Shown here one piece after another: positions 1 to 8,747 of a stretch of DNA of 64,000 bases. Under the pieces are notes generated by a model, which was not told where the DNA came from, searched no databases, and saw only the letters and a program-made list of their open reading frames with translations. The stretch's first letter is position 1, and every line of letters starts with the position of its first letter. Origin of the DNA: Corynebacterium suicordis DSM 45110 (GTDB lineage Bacteria > Actinomycetota > Actinomycetes > Mycobacteriales > Mycobacteriaceae); assembly GCF_015351405.1 (NCBI RefSeq), contig NZ_JADKMY010000001.1:310001-374000 (forward strand). Direction: 5' to 3'. The position numbers and the translations under genes were made by a program.

Positions 1-950
1 CAGATGAGTACACCACGGTGGTGAACAACAACCTGTTTACCAATGTCATGGCGCAGTACAACCTGCGCGTGGCCGCGCGGGTCGTCCAGCAGATGCAGGT
101 AGACCGCCCGGAGGTATATGAGGAACTTCTCCGTGAATCAGAGATCACCGAGCGCGAGCTGGAACTGTGGTTGACCGCAGCCAAGTGCATGTACATTCCG
201 CTCAACGAAGAGCTGGGGATGAACCCGCAGGATGATCAGTTCCTGCAGCGCGAGGTATGGAACTTGGATGATCCGGATTCCGATCCGAAGCGCCCCCTGC
301 TCCTGCACTACCACCCGCTGACCATCTACCGGTACCAGGTGGTGAAGCAGGCCGATGTGGTCTTGGCGCTCTTCCTGCAGGGTCAAGCGTTCAGCACAGA
401 GCACAAGCGTGCCGATTATGACTACTATGACCGCCTCACCACGGGAGACTCCACGTTGTCCGCAGTAGTGCAGGCCATCATGGCAGCTGAGCTGGGTTAT
501 CGCGAGAAGGCGGAGAGCTTCTTCTACCGCGGGCTGTTCGTGGACCTGGCTAACTTGCACGGTAACGCCAAGGATGGCGTGCACATCGCGTCCTGCGGTG
601 GCGTGTGGTCCGCATTGACGTGTGGCTTCGGCGGTTTCCGCGATTACAACGGCCATTTCTCCATCAGCCCTCGTTTGCCGGAGGAGTGGGAAGGTCTGGA
701 ATACAACCTGACTATTCGTGGCGCTCGGTTGAATGTGAAGGTGCGGCCGGACGGCGTCGAATTAAAGGTGACCGATGGCGAGGGTGAAGTTGGCCCGATC
801 TGGGTGATGGGCCACAGCGTCACCGTGGGTCGAGAGCCGGTCTTCGTGGAGGGCGATACATTGCTCACCGACGACTCTGCGGATTCCACCCGGGCGCATG
901 ATCGGGCAATCGCGGAAGACACCCGCTCTTATTCTGCGTTGTTTGATTAG
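1..950 (+). CDS. GH65 family glycoside phosphorylase/hydrolase, C-terminal part (5' end outside window)
   Basis: The reading frame is already open at the left edge (first full codon at base 3) and ends with TAG at 948-950, so only about 316 C-terminal residues are present. The first residues read DEYTTVVNNN, the conserved block of GH65 enzymes (maltose, trehalose or kojibiose phosphorylases and related hydrolases) whose Glu is thought to be the catalytic acid. The stretch with RPLLLHYHPLTIYRYQVVKQ, then ADYDYYDRLTTGDSTLS and DGVHIASCGG, forms the end of the (alpha/alpha)6 barrel, and the last 100 residues are the beta-sandwich C-terminal domain. These enzymes split alpha-linked disaccharides, usually with phosphate; the substrate cannot be read from this part. 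In corynebacteria such proteins are often linked to a HAD phosphatase, which would lie upstream. The family call is firm, the substrate is unknown. Confidence 0.85.
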   Translation, partial: DEYTTVVNNNLFTNVMAQYNLRVAARVVQQMQVDRPEVYEELLRESEITERELELWLTAAKCMYIPLNEELGMNPQDDQFLQREVWNLDDPDSDPKRPLLLHYHPLTIYRYQVVKQADVVLALFLQGQAFSTEHKRADYDYYDRLTTGDSTLSAVVQAIMAAELGYREKAESFFYRGLFVDLANLHGNAKDGVHIASCGGVWSALTCGFGGFRDYNGHFSISPRLPEEWEGLEYNLTIRGARLNVKVRPDGVELKVTDGEGEVGPIWVMGHSVTVGREPVFVEGDTLLTDDSADSTRAHDRAIAEDTRSYSALFD

Positions 951-1126
951 TCGCCCGACTAGTTCGCACCCCGCGGCCGTCTCACAAACACCCACCAGCC
1001 GGCCCGCGCGAAAGCGCCTCTATTACGCAACGTGCATATTGCGGAAATAGGCCATGTCAAGTGTGAAAACGTACAAATTGCAGCCATTGCGCCAAAACTC
1101 CCCCTTATCGGGGTGTGCACGCGCAA

Positions 1127-1144
1127 AGTTCACCCGGGTGAACT
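1127..1144. promoter_or_regulatory. 18-bp perfect palindrome upstream of sdhC, possible operator
   Basis: AGTTCACCCGGGTGAACT is its own reverse complement. It lies 51 bp before the sdhC start in a 244-bp gene-free stretch that otherwise shows no clear feature. sdhCAB in C. glutamicum is controlled by several regulators (RamA, RipA, DtxR, GlxR); this palindrome matches none of their textbook sites that I can recall, so the binding protein is unknown. Confidence 0.45.
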
Positions 1145-1194
1145 AGTGGGGCACGGTGTCCAGCACTTAAAGTAACGGAGACACTGGAGGTGCC

Positions 1195-1983
1195 ATGACT
1201 GTTAAATTTGACGACCGTGAGGCAATTTCTCACGGAATGATTCGTACTAAGCCGCTGCGCAAGAAGCCCGGCTTCCCAACTTGGGCAATGAAGCTGACGA
1301 TGGCTGTGACTGGCATCATCTTCGGCCTCTACGTTCTCGTACATATGCTCGGCAACTTGAAGATCTATGCCGGCGCAGAATCCTTTAATACTTACGCCGA
1401 TTTCCTCCGCGAATTCGGCTACCCACTGCTGCCACACGAGAGCTTCCTGTGGATCGCGCGCATCGTGCTGCTGATCTGCCTGGTTCTGCACGTGTCGTGC
1501 GGAATCTCCCTGGTGGGCCGCTCTCACCAGTCCCGCGGACGCTTCAAGCGCAAGAATATGGTGAGCAGCTGGAACACCTTTACTGCTCGCACGATGATCG
1601 TCACCGGCGTTGTGCTGCTGCTGTTCATTATCTTCCACATCCTGGATCTCACCCTCGGTGTGAGCCCAGCGGCGTCGGAAAACTTCCAAGGCGTAGTGGA
1701 TGGCAATCACGCTGCATACCAGAACCTGGTGGAGTCCTTCTCCCGCCCAGTTGTAGCAATCTTCTACATCCTGGCCATGGTCATTCTGTTCATGCACCTG
1801 TCCCACGGCATCTGGCTGGCTTCCTCTGACCTCGGTATCACCGGTCACCGGACCCGTCAGGTCGTTCTCTGGATCTCGTACCTCCTGCCAGCCATCATCA
1901 TGATCGGCAACATCTCTATCCCATTGGCCGTCATGCTCGGCTGGATTGATCAAGTGCCGTTCAACCCTGGCGCAGGCCACTAA
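1195..1983 (+). CDS. sdhC: Succinate dehydrogenase cytochrome b subunit (type B)
   Basis: A 262-aa integral membrane protein that anchors the succinate:quinone reductase and carries haem b. About five hydrophobic segments are visible (near residues 35-55, 85-105, 130-155, 180-205 and 220-245), as expected for the single-chain, di-haem anchor found in Bacillus and actinobacteria instead of separate SdhC and SdhD. Histidines placed in or near the helices (LVHMLGN, LVLHVSCG, IIFHILD, LFMHLSHGIW) are the likely haem ligands. The ATG at 1195 follows GGAGG with good spacing. It is the first gene of sdhCAB, 25 bp before sdhA. It donates electrons from the SdhB iron-sulfur clusters to menaquinone. 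The identification is secure from sequence plus context. Confidence 0.95.
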   Translation: MTVKFDDREAISHGMIRTKPLRKKPGFPTWAMKLTMAVTGIIFGLYVLVHMLGNLKIYAGAESFNTYADFLREFGYPLLPHESFLWIARIVLLICLVLHVSCGISLVGRSHQSRGRFKRKNMVSSWNTFTARTMIVTGVVLLLFIIFHILDLTLGVSPAASENFQGVVDGNHAAYQNLVESFSRPVVAIFYILAMVILFMHLSHGIWLASSDLGITGHRTRQVVLWISYLLPAIIMIGNISIPLAVMLGWIDQVPFNPGAGH

Positions 1984-2008
1984 TCCGCGAGTCTGAAGGA
2001 GAATAAAT

Positions 2009-4042
2009 ATGAGCGTTATTAATAACCATCCGCACAATCAGACCGCGGACTTCAACTACGACGATGCCGTGGCTGCGTTTTCCGCACCACAGTCCAGCGT
2101 CTCCGGAGTATCCGTGGGCACCGTCCTCAAGGACAACGCCCCACACGAGGTTTCCCAGGACAAGCAGTGGCAGTATGCCAAAGAGCACTTTGGCATGGTG
2201 TCCCCGCTGAACCGTTCCAAGTTCACCATCCTCATCGTGGGCACCGGCTTGGCCGGCGGCGCTGCAGCTGCGGCTTTGGGTGAGTTGGGTTACGACGTCA
2301 AGGTCTTCACCTACCATGATTCCCCTCGTCGCGCGCACTCAATCGCTGCTCAGGGTGGCGTGAACTCTTCCCGTGGCAAGAAGCTGGATAACGACTCCAC
2401 TTACCTGCACGCGAAGGACACCGTCAAGGGTGGCGACTACCGCTGCCGCGAGAACGACTGCTGGCGTCTGGCCATGGAGTCCGCCAAGGTGATCGACCAC
2501 ATGAACGCTGTGGGCGCACCATTCTCCCGTGAGTACGGCGGAACCCTGGCAACCCGTTCCTTCGGTGGTGTGCAGGTATCCCGTACCTACTACACCCGTG
2601 GACAAACCGGTCAGCAGCTGCAGCTGGCCACGACCTCTGCTCTGTACCGTCAGATCGGTGCAGGCAATGTGGAGATCTTCACCCACTCTGATCTCGTGGA
2701 TCTGGTGGTAACCGAGGGTCGCTGTGAGGGCATCGTCACCCGCAACCTGATCACCGGTGAACTCACCGTTCACACCGGCCACGCCACCGTGCTGGCCACC
2801 GGCGGTTACGGCAACGTGTACCACATGTCCACGCTGGCCAAGAACTCCAATGCATCCGCCATCATGCGTGCATACGAGCTGGGCGCCTTCATGGCATCTC
2901 CTTCTTTCGTGCAGTTCCACCCCACCGGTCTTCCGGTGAACTCCACCTGGCAGTCCAAGACCATTCTGATGTCTGAGTCTCTGCGTAACGATGGACGTAT
3001 CTGGACTCCGAAGCAGAAGGACGATCAGCGCGATCCCAACACCATTCCGGAAGAGGAGCGCGACTACTTCTTGGAGCGTCGCTACCCAGCCTTCGGTAAC
3101 TTGGTGCCTCGCGATATCGCTTCCCGTGCCAACGCTCAGCAGATCAACGCTGGCTACGGCGTGGGCCCAATGAAGAACTCCGTGTACCTGGACTTGGGCG
3201 ATGCAATCAACCGCCTGGGCAAGGACACCATCCGCGAGCGCTACTCCAACCTCATTCAGATGTACGAAGAGGCAATTGGTGAGTCTGCGTACGAAACCCC
3301 CATGCGTATTGCACCAACGTGCCACTACACCATGGGCGGCCTGTGGACCGACTTCAACGAGATGACCTCTATTCAGGGTCTGTTCTGCTCCGGCGAGTCC
3401 TCCTGGATGTACCACGGTGCAAACCGCCTGGGTGCTAACTCCCTGCTGTCCTCCTCCGTGGAAGGCTGGTTCACCCTGCCCTTCACCATCCCGAACTACC
3501 TGGCTCCAATGCTGGGTGACAAGATCGCGGATGTGGATTCCCCAGCAGCTCAGGAAGCCCTGGCTCGTGCGAAGTCCCGTTTCGATCGCATCATGAACAT
3601 CAAGGGAACCGACCCACACGGTCCCGAGTACTACCACCGCCAGCTCGGCGAGATCCTGTACTTCTCCTGTGGTGTGTCCCGCAATGTCAAGGACATGCAG
3701 GAGGGCATCGATAAGATCCGCGCCCTGCGCGAGGACTTCTGGAACAACGTCCAGATCCCAGGTGATGCCGACTACATGAACCAGACCCTGGAGTACGCCA
3801 CCCGCGTGGCTGACTACCTGGACCTGGGCGAGCTGATGTGCGTGGATGCACTGGACCGCGATGAGTCCTGTGGTGCCCACTACCGCGATGACCACCTCTC
3901 TGAAGATGGCGAAGCTGAGCGCGATGATGACAACTGGTGCTTCGTCTCCGCATGGGAGCCAGCCGGCGAGAACAAGTTCATCCGCCACGCTGAGCCCCTG
4001 TACTTCGACAAGATCCCGCTCATGACAAGGAATTACAAGTAA
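2009..4042 (+). CDS. sdhA: Succinate dehydrogenase flavoprotein subunit
   Basis: A 677-aa cytoplasmic subunit that oxidises succinate to fumarate with covalently bound FAD. The N-terminal 70 residues are a lineage-typical extension; the dinucleotide fold follows (GTGLAGGAAAAALGELGY, near residue 77). RRAHSIAAQGGVNSS contains the histidine that carries FAD. FHPTGLP and RRYPAFGNLVPRDIASR are the conserved substrate and active-site segments, and SSWMYHGANRLGANSLL belongs to the FAD domain. The start ATG at 2009 has GAAGGAG upstream. Its TAA stop shares one base with the sdhB ATG (TAATG at 4040-4044), so the two are translationally coupled. The length fits type-B SdhA of corynebacteria. Confidence 0.97.
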   Translation: MSVINNHPHNQTADFNYDDAVAAFSAPQSSVSGVSVGTVLKDNAPHEVSQDKQWQYAKEHFGMVSPLNRSKFTILIVGTGLAGGAAAAALGELGYDVKVFTYHDSPRRAHSIAAQGGVNSSRGKKLDNDSTYLHAKDTVKGGDYRCRENDCWRLAMESAKVIDHMNAVGAPFSREYGGTLATRSFGGVQVSRTYYTRGQTGQQLQLATTSALYRQIGAGNVEIFTHSDLVDLVVTEGRCEGIVTRNLITGELTVHTGHATVLATGGYGNVYHMSTLAKNSNASAIMRAYELGAFMASPSFVQFHPTGLPVNSTWQSKTILMSESLRNDGRIWTPKQKDDQRDPNTIPEEERDYFLERRYPAFGNLVPRDIASRANAQQINAGYGVGPMKNSVYLDLGDAINRLGKDTIRERYSNLIQMYEEAIGESAYETPMRIAPTCHYTMGGLWTDFNEMTSIQGLFCSGESSWMYHGANRLGANSLLSSSVEGWFTLPFTIPNYLAPMLGDKIADVDSPAAQEALARAKSRFDRIMNIKGTDPHGPEYYHRQLGEILYFSCGVSRNVKDMQEGIDKIRALREDFWNNVQIPGDADYMNQTLEYATRVADYLDLGELMCVDALDRDESCGAHYRDDHLSEDGEAERDDDNWCFVSAWEPAGENKFIRHAEPLYFDKIPLMTRNYK

Positions 4043-4791
4043 TGAAACTGCATCTTGAAATCTGGCGTCAGGCGGGACCACACGCCGAAGGCCACTTTGA
4101 GTCCATTGACGTTGACGACGCAGAACCACAGATGTCCATCCTGGAACTGCTGGATCACGTCAACAACCGCAACATCGAGGCTGGCAAGGAAGCGTTCGCT
4201 TTCGCTTCTGACTGCCGCGAAGGCATCTGTGGCACCTGTGGCCTGATGGTCAACGACCGTCCCCACGGCCCAGACAAGAACAAGCCTGCGTGTCAGCAGC
4301 GTCTGCTCTCCTTCAAGGATGGCGACACCCTGAAGCTGGAGCCAATGCGTTCCGCTGCCTACCCAGTGATCCGGGACATGGTCGTGGACCGTTCCGCTCT
4401 GGACCGCGTGATGGAAAAGGGTGGCTTCATCACCGTTGCAGCAGGCACCGCACCTGATGCGGACTCCCTGTTGGTGAACCACGCTGATGCCGAGAAGGCA
4501 CTGGATCACGCAGCCTGCATCGGCTGTGGCGCATGTGTGGCAGCGTGCCCTAACGGCGCTGCACACCTGTTCACCGGCGCGAAGCTGGTTCACCTGACCC
4601 TGTCCCCACTGGGCCGGGAAGAACGCAGCCGTCGTGCTACCAAGATGGTGGATGAGCTCGAGGAAAACTTCGGCCCATGTTCCCTGTTTGGTGAGTGTGC
4701 TGATGTGTGTCCTGCTGGAATCCCGCTGACCGCTGTGGCTGCAATCACAAAGGAACGCACCCGTGCCGCTTTCCGCGGCAAGGATGACTAA
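4042..4791 (+). CDS. sdhB: Succinate dehydrogenase iron-sulfur subunit
   Basis: A 249-aa electron-transfer subunit between SdhA and SdhC. The N-terminal plant-type ferredoxin domain binds [2Fe-2S] with SDCREGICGTCG and a later Cys in KPACQQR. The C-terminal ferredoxin domain has CIGCGACVAACPNG and CSLFGECADVCPAGI, the cysteines for the [4Fe-4S] and [3Fe-4S] clusters. It starts inside the sdhA stop codon (TAATG), which fixes the start. It is part of the sdhCAB operon. Confidence 0.97.
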   Translation: MKLHLEIWRQAGPHAEGHFESIDVDDAEPQMSILELLDHVNNRNIEAGKEAFAFASDCREGICGTCGLMVNDRPHGPDKNKPACQQRLLSFKDGDTLKLEPMRSAAYPVIRDMVVDRSALDRVMEKGGFITVAAGTAPDADSLLVNHADAEKALDHAACIGCGACVAACPNGAAHLFTGAKLVHLTLSPLGREERSRRATKMVDELEENFGPCSLFGECADVCPAGIPLTAVAAITKERTRAAFRGKDD

Positions 4792-4830
4792 AGTGTTGAA
4801 GTAGACGCTGAAAGAAAGTAGGAGAACTTC

Positions 4831-5151
4831 ATGCCTATCCCCAAGGAACTCCAGGTAGACCACCTCTACCGCGAGGGATACATCCCGTCCAGCTACGATG
4901 CGCCGCACTCTTCTCTGCAGCGCAGCCTCACCTGGATCGCCATGGGCTGCATTCTGGCCTCCATGGCCGGGTTTGGCACCATGACCTGGGGATTGTCCTC
5001 CTATGTTCATGATGCCCGTGCGGATGCAGCTGCATTCGCCATTGGTGGTGCCATCCTCGGATTCGGTCTGCTCTTCACCGGTTTCATCTTGGTTCACGTG
5101 GGACGCAAGAACTACCGTGATTACAAAGCGCGCACCGGCCGCTACATCTAA
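4831..5151 (+). CDS. Small membrane protein downstream of sdhB
   Basis: A 106-aa protein with two hydrophobic segments (about residues 33-55 and 65-90) separated by a short loop, and a basic, Tyr-rich C terminus (GRKNYRDYKARTGRYI). It starts at ATG 4831 after AGGAG and lies 39 bp after sdhB, before the operon terminator, so it is probably co-transcribed with sdhCAB. A small membrane protein at this position is also known in C. glutamicum. No function can be read; a role in assembly or stability of the SDH complex is only a guess from position. Confidence 0.8.
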   Translation: MPIPKELQVDHLYREGYIPSSYDAPHSSLQRSLTWIAMGCILASMAGFGTMTWGLSSYVHDARADAAAFAIGGAILGFGLLFTGFILVHVGRKNYRDYKARTGRYI

Positions 5152-5166
5152 GCATCACTGAGATTT

Positions 5167-5204
5167 CCACCGCCTTCCGCATTGCCGCGGGGGCGGTGGT
5201 TTTT
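5167..5204 (+). terminator. Rho-independent terminator of the sdh operon
   Basis: CCACCGCC (5167-5174) pairs with GGCGGTGG (5192-5199) and is followed directly by TTTTT. It lies 15 bp after the stop codon of the last sdh-operon gene. Confidence 0.85.
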
Positions 5205-5237
5205 CCATTCCTAGAACACCCCCTCGTGAAGGATTCC

Positions 5238-6290
5238 ATGAACGCAGCGTCTCAACCCACGGTTCGTTTCACTCGCTACCTCGATTGCGGCCACCCGGTG
5301 AAATCCCCGGATGCTAACTCCGCACCCTCCTTGGCAGAGGATGCACAGTTCATGCGCGAGAACCCCCAGCACACGCTGTTGAACGTGTACCCGACCCCCA
5401 CCGCCTCCGATATTGAGCAGCTGGGACAGGCCCGTGGGCTCCACCCGCTGCTGGTGGAGGATCTCTTACAGGGTGAGCAGCGCCCGAAGCTGGAAATCTA
5501 TGATGACGTGGTCTTCCTGGTTCTGCGCTCAACGCGCTATTTGGATGCCTCCGAGGAGGTGGAGTTCTCCGAGTTTCACGTGGTGCTCACTCCGCAGTCG
5601 GTGGATATCTTCTGCCAGGATGACAGGTGGATTGACGGCCGGGGTGGCGTCGATAAGAATGGCCGGCTTTCCAACGAAGAGGAATGGGAGGCGGTGCTCC
5701 TGGGCCACAACGATGCCCTCGACCTGCGGCCCGGGGTGATTGTTTATCGTTTTCTCGACGCCATCGTTGACTCTTACCTGCCGGTGTTGCGGGGCATCGC
5801 GGTGGATAAGGAACAGATTGAGCGGCAAGTCTTTTCCGGTGATCAGGCCGTGGCGCGAAGGATCTACCGGTTGAGCCAGGAGATCATCGACATGCAGCAC
5901 GCCACCACGCCTGCCATGGAGGTGATGGAGGCGTTGCGTCGGGAAATGGAGCGGCGGGGGATGTCCTCCCAGCTCAAGGCATACCTGGACGATGCGACTG
6001 ACCACCTCACATTCGCGAATAATCAGGTGCTGGAGTTTCGGGCAGCGATGTCGCAGATCCTGGACGTGAACGCCACGCTGGTGACCGAGCGGCAGAACGA
6101 GGACATGAAGAAAATCTCCGGGTGGGCGGCGATCCTCTTCGCGCCTACGCTGGTGGCGGCCATTTACGGCATGAACTTTGACGTGATGCCGGAGCTGCAT
6201 TGGGTGCTGGGTTACCCCATGGCACTGTGCCTGATGGCGATGTGTGGGGTGGGATTGCGTCTGTTGTTCAAGTACAACCGCTGGATGTAG
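5238..6290 (+). CDS. corA: CorA-family magnesium/divalent-cation transporter
   Basis: A 350-aa protein with a long N-terminal cytoplasmic domain and two C-terminal membrane helices (about residues 290-310 and 322-345). The loop between them holds YGMNFDVMPELHW, where GMN is the selectivity signature of CorA channels. These form homopentamers that let Mg2+ (or Co2+/Ni2+) into the cell. I chose ATG 5238 because GAAGGA lies just upstream; the frame is open further upstream but runs into the terminator. It appears to be a single transcription unit. Substrate within the divalent cations is not certain. Confidence 0.9.
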   Translation: MNAASQPTVRFTRYLDCGHPVKSPDANSAPSLAEDAQFMRENPQHTLLNVYPTPTASDIEQLGQARGLHPLLVEDLLQGEQRPKLEIYDDVVFLVLRSTRYLDASEEVEFSEFHVVLTPQSVDIFCQDDRWIDGRGGVDKNGRLSNEEEWEAVLLGHNDALDLRPGVIVYRFLDAIVDSYLPVLRGIAVDKEQIERQVFSGDQAVARRIYRLSQEIIDMQHATTPAMEVMEALRREMERRGMSSQLKAYLDDATDHLTFANNQVLEFRAAMSQILDVNATLVTERQNEDMKKISGWAAILFAPTLVAAIYGMNFDVMPELHWVLGYPMALCLMAMCGVGLRLLFKYNRWM

Positions 6291-6349
6291 CGGAGAGTAA
6301 ACTCGGCGACCGCAGGTTATCCATCACGATGAGAAAGTTGCGGGAAACC

Positions 6350-7081
6350 ATGAAGATTGCTGTCATCGGCGCCACGGGCACGGTAGGAAAACCACTGGTC
6401 AAGCAGCTGCGGGAAGCTGGGCATGACGTGGCCGAGCTCTCCCGATCCACCGGGGTGGACCTCACCACCGGCGAAGGGCTGCGCGATGGGCTGGCCGGGG
6501 CGGATGTGTGCGTGGATGTATCTATGCCGATGCCAGCCGAGGGTGAAGACCTGGTCAAGGCCTCCGTGGCCGCTAGTGAGCGTCTGCTGGCTGCGGTGGA
6601 AGCCGAGGGTGTGGAGCGCGTGGTATTCCTCTCCATCACCAACTTGGACAACCCGCGGGTGGCGGAATTCGAGTACTACCAAGCCAAGGTTTCCCAGGAA
6701 GAGACGCTGCGGGAGAGCTCCGTGCCCACCTCTGTGGTGCACTCCGCGCAGTGGATGGAATTTGCCCTGAACCCAGCCGCGGTGGAAGAAACCGATGATG
6801 AAGTGCGCGTTCAGGACTGGTTGATCCAGCCAGTGGCCGCCGAAGAAGTGGCCCGGGTGTTGGCCGAGGTAGCAGTTACTCCAGGTCACCGGGTCATCGC
6901 GGGGTCGGAGCAGATCCGCCTCCCTGACCTGACGCGCAAGGTGCTGGCAGCCAAGGGTGATGGGCGCCCGGTGAAGGTGGTTCCCCCAGCGCTGCCTGCG
7001 TTCGGGGATGGAAGCCTGGTTGCTCCCGAAGGTGCAGAGGTGGCTGGTCCAACCCCGGAGGAAGGGGTTAGTACTTTCTAA
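6350..7081 (+). CDS. NmrA-like NAD(P)-binding Rossmann protein
   Basis: A 243-aa atypical short-chain dehydrogenase-like protein. MKIAVIGATGTVGKPLVKQL is a classical N-terminal dinucleotide-binding GxxGxxG fold. VERVVFLSITNLD and the later YYQAKVSQEETLRES have the spacing of the NmrA/SDR5 group, where the YxxxK pair is partly kept (YYQAK). The C-terminal half resembles NAD(P)H-binding nucleoside-diphosphate-sugar epimerase-like proteins. Start at ATG 6350 places the Rossmann strand at residue 2; an ATG at 6329 is an alternative. It lies 59 bp after corA on the same strand. The substrate is unknown. Confidence 0.8.
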   Translation: MKIAVIGATGTVGKPLVKQLREAGHDVAELSRSTGVDLTTGEGLRDGLAGADVCVDVSMPMPAEGEDLVKASVAASERLLAAVEAEGVERVVFLSITNLDNPRVAEFEYYQAKVSQEETLRESSVPTSVVHSAQWMEFALNPAAVEETDDEVRVQDWLIQPVAAEEVARVLAEVAVTPGHRVIAGSEQIRLPDLTRKVLAAKGDGRPVKVVPPALPAFGDGSLVAPEGAEVAGPTPEEGVSTF

Positions 7082-7172
7082 AGAGAAAGTTCACATGCCG
7101 GTAACACGGGTTGGCGGCGGGCAGGCATACACTGAATGTCTAATAGTTCTTTGTTGAACCTTGGAGGTTCCC

Positions 7173-7478
7173 ATGTCTCTAACCCCTCGTGAGCTGGACA
7201 AGCTATACATATTCACGATGGCAGAGGTGAGCCGACGGCGGAAAGACCGTGGCCTCAAGCTCAACGTTCCGGAATCCACAGCGCTAATCTCCGAGGCATG
7301 CATCGAGGCAGCTCGCGATGGAAAATCCGTGGCAGATGTTATGGAGCTTGGCTCCCAGGTGCTGGGTCCCGATGACGTGATGGACGGAGTACGGGAACGC
7401 CTGAGCCTGCTTCAGGTGGAAGCAACCTTCCCGGATGGGACCAAGCTGATCAGCGTGCACGATCCGATCGGTGTGTGA
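7173..7478 (+). CDS. ureA: Urease gamma subunit
   Basis: A 101-aa subunit of the nickel enzyme urease, which hydrolyses urea to ammonia and carbamate. [31 protein letters not shown] and the middle section with [24 protein letters not shown] are characteristic of UreA; the length is the usual 100 aa. The ATG at 7173 is preceded by TTGGAGG. It is the first gene of the urease operon. Its TGA overlaps the GTG of the next gene by four bases (GTGA, 7475-7478), which is typical of translational coupling. No convincing sigma-70-type promoter with normal spacing was found in the 91 bp before it. Confidence 0.96.
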   Translation: MSLTPRELDKLYIFTMAEVSRRRKDRGLKLNVPESTALISEACIEAARDGKSVADVMELGSQVLGPDDVMDGVRERLSLLQVEATFPDGTKLISVHDPIGV

Positions 7479-8305
7479 GAACCATGGTGGAGAACGCAGC
7501 AGCGGGTAATCAAGTCATTGTGTACGCCACGGCAGAGGCACCGCAGCGGCGGAAACTCGCTGAACTGTGCGGATACAAAGTTGTCAGTGGCGCCCGCGAA
7601 ACCGCGGAGCTGATTGAAAGCTCGGAGGCGGAGCAAATTGTCTTCGTGCCCGCGAGCACCGGCCGGGATCTCACCGCAGTCACTCAATTGGCGCAGACTT
7701 TGACATGGTTGAAGTCAAAGAAAGTGGTGCCTGAGCTGGTGTTGAGCGCGCCGATGTTCAATGACACCTACACCATTGCGTATTTGCGTAAGCAGATTCG
7801 CCAGGCCGCAGATCGCGGTAATGACGCGATTCTCTTTGTGGCTCAAGCCGTGGATCCCTTTGCTAATGCGGAATTGTTCCGGCGCGTTCGGTTGGCCGAA
7901 CAGTACTCCGAAAAGATCCAGGTCTCTTTGTGTTTCGACGCCACCCTCCCCACCAAGGCTGATGTTTTTCCCACTGCGGAGACAGCTTTGGGCAGGCTGA
8001 AGAAGCTCGGTGCCGAGAGCATCGCGCTGGTACGCGCGGACTTGGGACTGTGGGTGGATGACGTGCAGAAGTTTGATCTTTGCGGCTCGCGCGGAATGCG
8101 CACTGCCATCCAACTCTCCGCTCATAATGCGCAACACGCAGCGTCCCACGGCGATGATGGACTAGCTGCGGGTTTGCTGGCCGATCACGCGGCTGGATTT
8201 GCTCACTCCCATGGGGATGAAGACGAGCATTCGCATTCTCACGGTCACACGCATGTGCACGGCCACGCTCATTCTCACCCGCATACCCACTCCCACACTC
8301 ACTAG
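7475..8305 (+). CDS. CbiX-like (chelatase-fold) protein with His-rich tail inside the urease operon
   Basis: A 276-aa protein between ureA and ureB, translationally coupled to ureA by GTGA overlap (ATG 7484 is the alternative start). Two halves resemble the tandem domains of CbiX/SirB cobalt/iron chelatases: [20 protein letters not shown] (near residue 55) matches the 'GRDP' helix region, and [20 protein letters not shown] (near residue 128) matches the 'GRGSSDPDAN' region of actinobacterial CbiX. The histidines expected in chelatase active sites are missing in both halves (N-terminal [10 protein letters not shown], second half LFVAQAVD). The last 33 residues hold 15 histidines alternating with Ser, Gly, Thr and a DEDE patch, like the metal-storage tails of UreE, HypB and CbiX. 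UreE is absent from the operon, so I infer a nickel-handling role for urease maturation. The fold call is moderate; the function is inference. Confidence 0.7.
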   Translation: MRTMVENAAAGNQVIVYATAEAPQRRKLAELCGYKVVSGARETAELIESSEAEQIVFVPASTGRDLTAVTQLAQTLTWLKSKKVVPELVLSAPMFNDTYTIAYLRKQIRQAADRGNDAILFVAQAVDPFANAELFRRVRLAEQYSEKIQVSLCFDATLPTKADVFPTAETALGRLKKLGAESIALVRADLGLWVDDVQKFDLCGSRGMRTAIQLSAHNAQHAASHGDDGLAAGLLADHAAGFAHSHGDEDEHSHSHGHTHVHGHAHSHPHTHSHTH

Positions 8306-8320
8306 AAAAACAGGTTCACC

Positions 8321-8743
8321 ATGTCTAGCGGACCCGGCCCGTATATCGTGCAGCCAGGAAAAATAGAGCTCAATGTGGGTAGCACTCGTGCCCAGATCAA
8401 GGTGCGAAACAAGGGAGATAGAGCCATCCAGGTGGGTAGCCACTATCACTTCTTTGAGGTCAACCCAGACTTGGAGTTTCCGCGTGAAGAAGCCTGGGGA
8501 ATGCACCTTTCCATCCCGGCCGGCCTGGCCATTCGTTTTGAACCCGGTGACGAAAAAGACGTAGAACTCACTGCGTTCCGCGGCCGCCGGATTTTGTACG
8601 GCTTCGCCGGGTTGGTCAACGGGAGCTTGGATGATCCCGAAGTGAGGGCCGCATCGATGGCACTGTTGCCAGAATTCTTGGAATCCAATTCAGAAGTGTC
8701 AGAAGACGACCAGCCGGTAGCAGAAGAAAATAAGGCGGAATAG
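8321..8743 (+). CDS. ureB: Urease beta subunit
   Basis: A 140-aa structural subunit. [36 protein letters not shown] and [19 protein letters not shown] are hallmark UreB segments, and [14 protein letters not shown] closes the conserved core at about residue 105. The remaining 35 residues are an acidic extension ([17 protein letters not shown]) not needed for the fold. It follows the CbiX-like gene by 15 bp and precedes ureC by 4 bp. It packs with UreA and UreC into the (UreABC)3 assembly. Confidence 0.96.
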   Translation: MSSGPGPYIVQPGKIELNVGSTRAQIKVRNKGDRAIQVGSHYHFFEVNPDLEFPREEAWGMHLSIPAGLAIRFEPGDEKDVELTAFRGRRILYGFAGLVNGSLDDPEVRAASMALLPEFLESNSEVSEDDQPVAEENKAE

Positions 8744-8747
8744 AGCC

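Noticed and set aside
2339..4129. 596-codon minus-strand open frame opposite sdhA
   Set aside because: It mirrors the codon structure of sdhA in a GC-rich genome, has no family motif, and sdhA itself is certain.
4033..5097. 354-codon minus-strand frame opposite sdhB
   Set aside because: Shadow frame with no recognisable domain; the plus-strand ferredoxin motifs are unmistakable.
7111..7133. Possible ureA promoter TTGGCG...TACACT
   Set aside because: The spacer is only 11 bp, far from the usual 16-18; I would not call it without a mapped transcription start.
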